NCBI GenBank assembly: GCA_905221605.1
Contig: CAJNDS010002604.1
Coordinates: forward strand, 102,473 to 144,972
Length of the DNA: 42,500 nucleotides
Reading direction: 5' to 3'
Source of the DNA: Symbiodinium natans
Taxonomy: Eukaryota > Sar > Dinophyceae > Suessiales > Symbiodiniaceae
The translations under genes were made by a program, and so were the position numbers. This document shows positions 39,501 to 42,500 of this stretch, in pieces. The notes beneath the pieces are model-generated. The model was given only the letters and a program-made list of their open reading frames with translations, made no database searches and was not told the DNA's origin. Each line of letters opens with the position of its first letter. The first letter of the stretch is position 1.

Positions 39501-39987
39501 ACTGTTCTTCCATGCTGCCAAACTTCTGGACTGCACCTTCAAGTCCGCGTCTGGGGCCTGTGCCCAGGCGGAGCCAAACCATGACCTGCCTCTCAAGGCG
39601 AGCAAGCATTGCAGTTTGCACCGCACTGAGGGGCGGCAAGGCTGCAGGATGCATCTCTGTTCGTCCCAGAGCCAGCCAGTTTCCCGCTGCAACCAAGTGG
39701 CGGGTCCACAGCCTGCAAAGGTTTCGAAGATGCCACCGCGCCTTGCGCCTGCCAACCAGCCGTCTGTCGGGAGAAGGCTGAAGAGGCGGAAGATTGCAAG
39801 GCCATAGTTCGGAAGGGCCATGCGAGGCAGAGCCCAAAGGAGGTAGAGCACATGCTTCACGAATGAATTCGGTGAGCCGGGTACGAGCTCCCGCCAAAAA
39901 CTTGACCAGGTGCACACACAAAGTCGAAGCAGCGAGGGTGTCGTCCAGGCCTGGAGGAAAAAGGGATTCGAGACAAGGCAGCTGCCT
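36553..39987 (-). CDS. RT-RNase H-methyltransferase polyprotein
   Basis: About 1,144 codons from the gag stop to the pol stop. The frame stays open upstream to 41691, but that part overlaps gag and is Arg/Gly-rich shadow sequence. A Leu/Gln-rich coiled-coil-like part near 39490-39600 precedes the RT. RT motifs: GSDDLKDFYHNF at about 38835-38870 and the catalytic LLCIDDHAYL at about 38539-38570 (IDD in place of YVDD). RNase H: LFCSDASPFGAGV at about 38025-38067 and, much further on, HVGTDDNVADDPSR at about 36738-36781. Between these two RNase H parts lies a Rossmann-type methyltransferase: DVCEVFRGEGTLT (about 37795-37846), then HLGLPCATFGTMRRP (about 37620-37670) with a Pro-Cys dipeptide like that of C5-cytosine enzymes, then a Cys-rich stretch near 37285-37350. 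The frame is -1 relative to gag and lacks an early Met, suggesting frameshift expression. Confidence 0.85.
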   Translation of the reverse strand, partial: RQLPCLESLFPPGLDDTLAASTLCVHLVKFLAGARTRLTEFIREACALPPLGSASHGPSELWPCNLPPLQPSPDRRLVGRRKARWHLRNLCRLWTRHLVAAGNWLALGRTEMHPAALPPLSAVQTAMLARLERQVMVWLRLGTGPRRGLEGAVQKFGSMEEQLQSLLQQSHHLQSQFSPYSKPSKCQTRRSNADSSERPTSKGEVNSIASFNPERQAGIGYGPLQSGKSSSTSSLRIKPDRLVFEVAPQFDASRFLVDPLLKSGFADPRAFLKPETCWPKTKLARVQADRDDQLALYKKWDLVDSLYLLPASQSEHRYRCGLFAVYKDDRVDRQILNPISENSRSFSVSDATLSLAHSSLLCQMFLPETENLVMGSDDLKDFYHNFIVSDAHAARNHIHGVFPGSLFRGWRAYRPELDNVPVVGCFRTLAMGTNFAVETAQHVHTVLLQRAGCLRPSEQVAYKHPVPRGPGYELLCIDDHAYLLRVPRKAVSKEPPPSRADQKIFARAGKQYASVNLRTSPKKAVRNAYKATILGGEIDGIRGDICAPRLKTVALCALTLELVLLGFTTTELLQSIIGSWIFVVMFRRPTMCLMSQVFHDIAQHARGEIFALSHDAKQELMLLILFAPCMTTDLRAKPLSKLFCSDASPFGAGVCQSHIGAEATLELLRHADHKGFHTNLQPQLAAYLDNAFGTELLQPDDLGPVPGSMAEGFLFDVCEVFRGEGTLTSTFKEQGFTCHPGFDMNDGPHGDLLLNSTMQLIIGLICRRVICYFHLGLPCATFGTMRRPRLRSKVQPFGFDPDEPITRGGTLLAMRAALIMHLCAAYGLISTSETPLASVMYRLDCFQRLRLRGFVDVKFCYCTYGTPYKKPSHWLCNRSEVSEMCGGCGCGAQAGHLRIERTFTHESVKEFCAHCKPDCVTVFGRIPKAGEAVCKMSGICPIPALRHLCRLLAPCIEDLRHPKPSTTRRPAHKPPRWIADLSLTLQWKVLLQYRFKRVNHINVNEELSFRSLLKHLAKTEPNSRFEALLDSRVTIGCNSKGRSSSQKLNFYLSTVLPHILGAGLYPSLFHVGTDDNVADDPSRLKQLRERLEVQPFWLKQLLSGSKRILDLVKITDDILGPAGLWARLTVLQLYKREHASACAL

Positions 39988-39989
39988 TG

Positions 39990-41726
39990 TCAAGCGGTGC
40001 CATCGCCCGCGTTCTCCTTGCTTCCCCTGCCGCTGCGCTTGCCCTTGCCGCCTGGAGGCTCGTCGTGGTTGCTGGCGTGGTTCGGGTTCTTCGGGTGGTG
40101 CGCCTTGGCGGTCCTGTCCTGGATCAGGTCGACGTCCTTCAGGTACCCCAACTGCGTAGCCACCCATCTCGGATCTGACAGCATGCCGTGAGGCACCTCT
40201 GCTCGGGGAGCCTTCCTCTGTTCTACTATCGAGAACGGCGGGTCTTCGCGGCAAGTTAGGAGCCATGCCAGTCGAGTGTGTCCTTGCTCGTTCGCCACCT
40301 GCTCGCAGAAGATGAGTCCCAGAGAGATGAGAGCGCACACATCGGCCGATCGGTTTTGCTCGATCGCCTCCCACGCGTCGCAGAGGAGAAAGGCCAGGTA
40401 GGTCAAGGTCTTGTAGTTGCCCAAGGGGACCGTCTCCTGGAAGTGCAGAAACATGTCTCGGGCCTCCAAGTCGACTGGCGATGCTTTGCGGCGAGCCTGA
40501 GCCAGGCGCTCCCTGACTTTCTGGTACACCCGCTCCGGGTGCTTCTGGAACTGCTCCTTCAATAGCTGCCTTGCAGCCATACCCCGCACCCCGGCCACCT
40601 TCGTCTCGTCGTCTCCGCCTCCGCCGCTCCCGCCTAGAAGGTGAAGAGGATCCGAAGACTTCGTGGCGGAGGCAGTGAGTTGGGACAGGATCTTGGTCTG
40701 CTGGACCAAAAGCTTGCTCAGGATCTGAGTGTCGGAACCTTCCGCCCCTGCGCCCACGTCGTCTTTCTCGTCCTCGGCGTCCTCGGACCCAATGTCGAAG
40801 GTAGGGACGGCGAACGAGAGCTTCGGTTGAGGGGAAATCTTCGGAGTGGCCTGCAGCAAGCGGGGGGGAGCTCTTGATGGTCCTGGCAGATCTTGAAGGT
40901 TCTTGGGGCCCCGCCCGGCCAGCGCCAGCAGCTGCTTTAGCTGTTCTTGGTCCAGCCGCGCCTTGACCCCCTCGTTGAAGAGCTGCGGGGCCCATGTGGG
41001 CTGTTTCTCGCCCTCTGTTCCACCAGATAGCAAGCCCACACCGGCCCCCGCAGGAGGACCTTCCAAAAGAGACAGCCGTGCCTCGAGCTCGTCGAGGGAG
41101 TTCAGCCGGGACTGAATGCCGCTCAAGAGCTGAGCTTGTTGCTGGCCTTGGGCCAGAAGCTGCTGCAAGATACCTCCATCCATGGAAGGCGCTGATGTCA
41201 AAGGCACAGCGTCCAGTTCGGCCTCCGAGGCAGCCGTGTAGTACCCTTCCAAGCGCTCGACGGCCTCCACTGAAAGCTCTTCTCCGTTCAGAAAGGTTTC
41301 CAAAGCGGTTACGGCAGCAGAGCCCAGAACCCATGAAGATTGTAGTCTGTGAGTGCCGAAAGAAGTGATTTCTCCAACGTCGGGCAGAGCTGCGCTGAAC
41401 ATGTCTATGCCTGAAGCATTGAGGTCCACCAGCAAGCACGGCCAGCTCTTGGACGCCAGTTCCTTTCCGCTGGCAGTGACGGCTCGCAAAGCTACTTTTG
41501 TCCATGGCCCGAAGACTCCGCTGAATTGCTCCTCCAGAGCTTCCGCCAGATCCTCGTCGCTCAACGCGGCAATGGGCAGACAAGCCACAAAACCGGAGTC
41601 CACGGCCTTGACAATGAATGCGTGAGAGGCCTTGTCCTTGTGGACGAAGTAGAGCTTGGTGTATCCTGGTGGATCGCAGGCGGTCTGCCATTGGCCTAGG
41701 AAGCTAGGCCGAAGAGAGGAAGTCAT
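39990..41726 (-). CDS. Gag-like protein of the DIRS-type element
   Basis: A 578-residue protein with no named domain that I recognise. The N-terminal third is globular-looking. It is followed by a Leu/Gln-rich coiled-coil-like segment (about 195-230), a Pro/Gly linker, an acidic patch (GSEDAEDEKDDVGAGAEGSD), and a helical domain (about 395-500) rich in Leu and Ala. The C-terminus is Lys/Arg/Gly-rich (GGKGKRSGRGSKEN), suited to RNA binding. Its position before RT and its basic tail support a gag role. The ATG overlaps the TGA of an upstream open frame (ATGA at 41723-41726), which suggests coupled translation. The pol frame continues in the -1 phase, and I see no textbook slippery heptamer near the stop. 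Confidence 0.75.
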   Translation of the reverse strand: MTSSLRPSFLGQWQTACDPPGYTKLYFVHKDKASHAFIVKAVDSGFVACLPIAALSDEDLAEALEEQFSGVFGPWTKVALRAVTASGKELASKSWPCLLVDLNASGIDMFSAALPDVGEITSFGTHRLQSSWVLGSAAVTALETFLNGEELSVEAVERLEGYYTAASEAELDAVPLTSAPSMDGGILQQLLAQGQQQAQLLSGIQSRLNSLDELEARLSLLEGPPAGAGVGLLSGGTEGEKQPTWAPQLFNEGVKARLDQEQLKQLLALAGRGPKNLQDLPGPSRAPPRLLQATPKISPQPKLSFAVPTFDIGSEDAEDEKDDVGAGAEGSDTQILSKLLVQQTKILSQLTASATKSSDPLHLLGGSGGGGDDETKVAGVRGMAARQLLKEQFQKHPERVYQKVRERLAQARRKASPVDLEARDMFLHFQETVPLGNYKTLTYLAFLLCDAWEAIEQNRSADVCALISLGLIFCEQVANEQGHTRLAWLLTCREDPPFSIVEQRKAPRAEVPHGMLSDPRWVATQLGYLKDVDLIQDRTAKAHHPKNPNHASNHDEPPGGKGKRSGRGSKENAGDGTA

Positions 41727-42329
41727 TGGGGCCTCTGGCGGGACAAGTCACGAAGGCTGCTGAATGCACGAGAGACTGATGTCGGGTCCCAGGCTTCGCT
41801 GGGCTTGACGATGCGGAGGTAGGAGTCGGATGAAAAGGCATAGAAAGGCTCGGCCACTTGGGACACCAGGTGGACCACTCGCCGCCCAGGAAGGGCTGGT
41901 TGCCGAAGGAGAGCACACGACGCACGATCCTGTCGGCGCAGCTTGGCGGATCGGCCTCCCAAACACGCTCTCAACTGCCGAGTCAAGGCACAGCGCCTCG
42001 GAAGGGGGCTCTGCAGGTTGAAGAAGCGAGACCCACAAGGAGGTAGTACGCGAGAAAGTCCTGGTTGTTGACGAGGCTGGGCGGCTGGGCACGAGGTTGA
42101 AGGATAAGGTGGTTCGATTGACAGCAACGTTCACGGTGATGTTCAGCTGCCCCACCAGTTCAGTGATCTGAGCAACCAAGTCCTGAGAGTCAGGCCCGGT
42201 GCTCGTGCACACCTCCTCGGTACCTCGCGAGGCGGTCTTGTGGTTGGGCTTCTCGGAGCTCGTGCGCGATGACGCCGAGGCAATTCCACAGAATGCTCCG
42301 GGCAACCCTGCTAGTGCAGAAGATGACAA
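41723..42329 (-). pseudogene. Possible broken 5' ORF upstream of gag
   Basis: Two overlapping open frames cover the interval. One (42329 to 41748) begins with a plausible helix (DLVAQITELVGQLNITVNVAV); the other (42127 to 41723) ends with protein-like sequence (AEPFYAFSSDSYLRIVKPSE) and its TGA overlaps the gag ATG. A single frame change around 41960-42080 would join them, so this may be one ORF with an indel, or two short ORFs. No family is recognised. Confidence 0.3.
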
Positions 42330-42498
42330 CCAAAGCCCCGCAGATGAAACCAGTCAGCCAACTAGCCAGGGAAAGCAGCACAAGGTCGGAGAAATTGCGC
42401 GGCGCACAACCTACCCAACCTAACAAGAGGCTCCACGGGTCGAGCCGCTCGAACATTCGAACCCCAAAAGCTACAAGCAACAGGCATCGCTTCTTCAC
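42190..42498 (-). CDS. Possible small membrane ORF at the 5' end
   Basis: A frame of about 100 codons that starts inside the A1 repeat (GTG or an upstream start outside the window). It contains a hydrophobic stretch (LVLLSLASWLTGFICGALVVIF) long enough to span a membrane, followed by a basic tail. It overlaps the other 5' open frame and may be non-functional leader sequence. Confidence 0.25.
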   Translation of the reverse strand: MKKRCLLLVAFGVRMFERLDPWSLLLGWVGCAPRNFSDLVLLSLASWLTGFICGALVVIFCTSRVARSILWNCLGVIAHELREAQPQDRLARYRGGVHEHRA

Positions 42499-42500
42499 AA
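42462..42500 (-). repeat. Split direct repeat A1 (partial)
   Basis: 39 bases identical to 35333-35371, continuing past the window edge. They mark the 5' terminal repeat of the PAT-like element. Confidence 0.85.

Larger units (their letters stand above)
35159..42500 (-). mobile_element. PAT-like DIRS-order retrotransposon, 5' end cut
   Basis: On the minus strand the order is A1 repeat (window edge), 5' region, gag, RT-RNase H-methyltransferase, tyrosine recombinase, then B1-A2-B2. Split direct repeats, a tyrosine recombinase in place of an integrase, and an RT/RNase H with an extra methyltransferase together define the PAT-like branch of the DIRS order. These elements integrate a circular DNA by recombination and make no target duplication. 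The main ORFs are long and intact, so this copy may be young. About 7.3 kb is visible; the 5' terminus lies beyond the window. Confidence 0.85.

Noticed and set aside
39372-39917. A 181-codon minus-strand frame with FETFAGCGPATWLQ as a separate gene
   Set aside because: It overlaps the pol frame, which is continuous with the RT domain. It has no start context or further motif to support it.
40000-41691. N-terminal 560 residues of the 1712-codon minus-strand frame as a protein
   Set aside because: The Arg/Gly-rich composition is typical of a shadow frame, and the gag frame on the same strand is much more protein-like. Kept only as a finding about the open overlap.

Overview
The window looks like nuclear DNA of a protist alga, most likely a dinoflagellate. 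This is an inference from four things: plant/alveolate-type TTTAGGG telomeric repeats, a signal-peptide-plus-FVP plastid-targeting leader on one small protein, a PAT/DIRS-type tyrosine-recombinase retrotransposon with a methyltransferase domain, and an 11-base match to the 3' half of the dinoflagellate spliced leader. Other TTTAGGG lineages (cryptophytes, green algae) are not excluded. I see no rRNA, tRNA, CRISPR array or bacterial-type operon.

Layout. Positions 1-12264 and 21100-35050 are a mosaic of dozens of short interstitial telomeric arrays. They point in either orientation and are separated by roughly 50-400 bp of non-coding sequence. Many arrays are locally pure for one variant unit (TTGAGGG, TTCAGGG, CTTAGGG, TTTGGGG, TTTTGGGG, TTAGGGG, CCCTATA). 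Long G or C homopolymer tracts, microsatellites and hairpin (MITE-like) elements are scattered among them, and several hairpins are split by a telomeric array. The only convincing stand-alone gene here is a 149-codon ORF on the minus strand at 4111-4560.

Positions 12265-21099 are an 8.8 kb LTR retroelement inserted in a CCCTAAA array. It has 287-bp LTRs (three mismatches), a probable 5-bp target duplication, a polypurine tract and a primer-binding site complementary to the anticodon arm of initiator tRNA-Met (the half-tRNA priming known from Drosophila copia). Its coding region is unusual. Five consecutive frames together carry a WW domain, an S1-like domain, an MLLE/PABC-like domain, a SAM-like segment and six CCCH zinc fingers. 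I can see no protease, integrase or reverse transcriptase. Two of the four frame changes sit on A AAA AAN heptamers in the right phase for -1 frameshifting; the other two look like single-base indels.

Positions 35159-42500 hold most of a PAT-like DIRS-order retrotransposon on the minus strand: 5' region, gag, RT-RNase H-methyltransferase in the -1 frame, tyrosine recombinase, then split direct repeats (B1-A2-B2). The matching A1 repeat begins at the right edge of the window, so the 5' end is cut off. In this element gag would package the RNA, RT/RNase H would copy it and the recombinase would integrate a circular product. The first element appears non-autonomous and would need an enzyme source from elsewhere.
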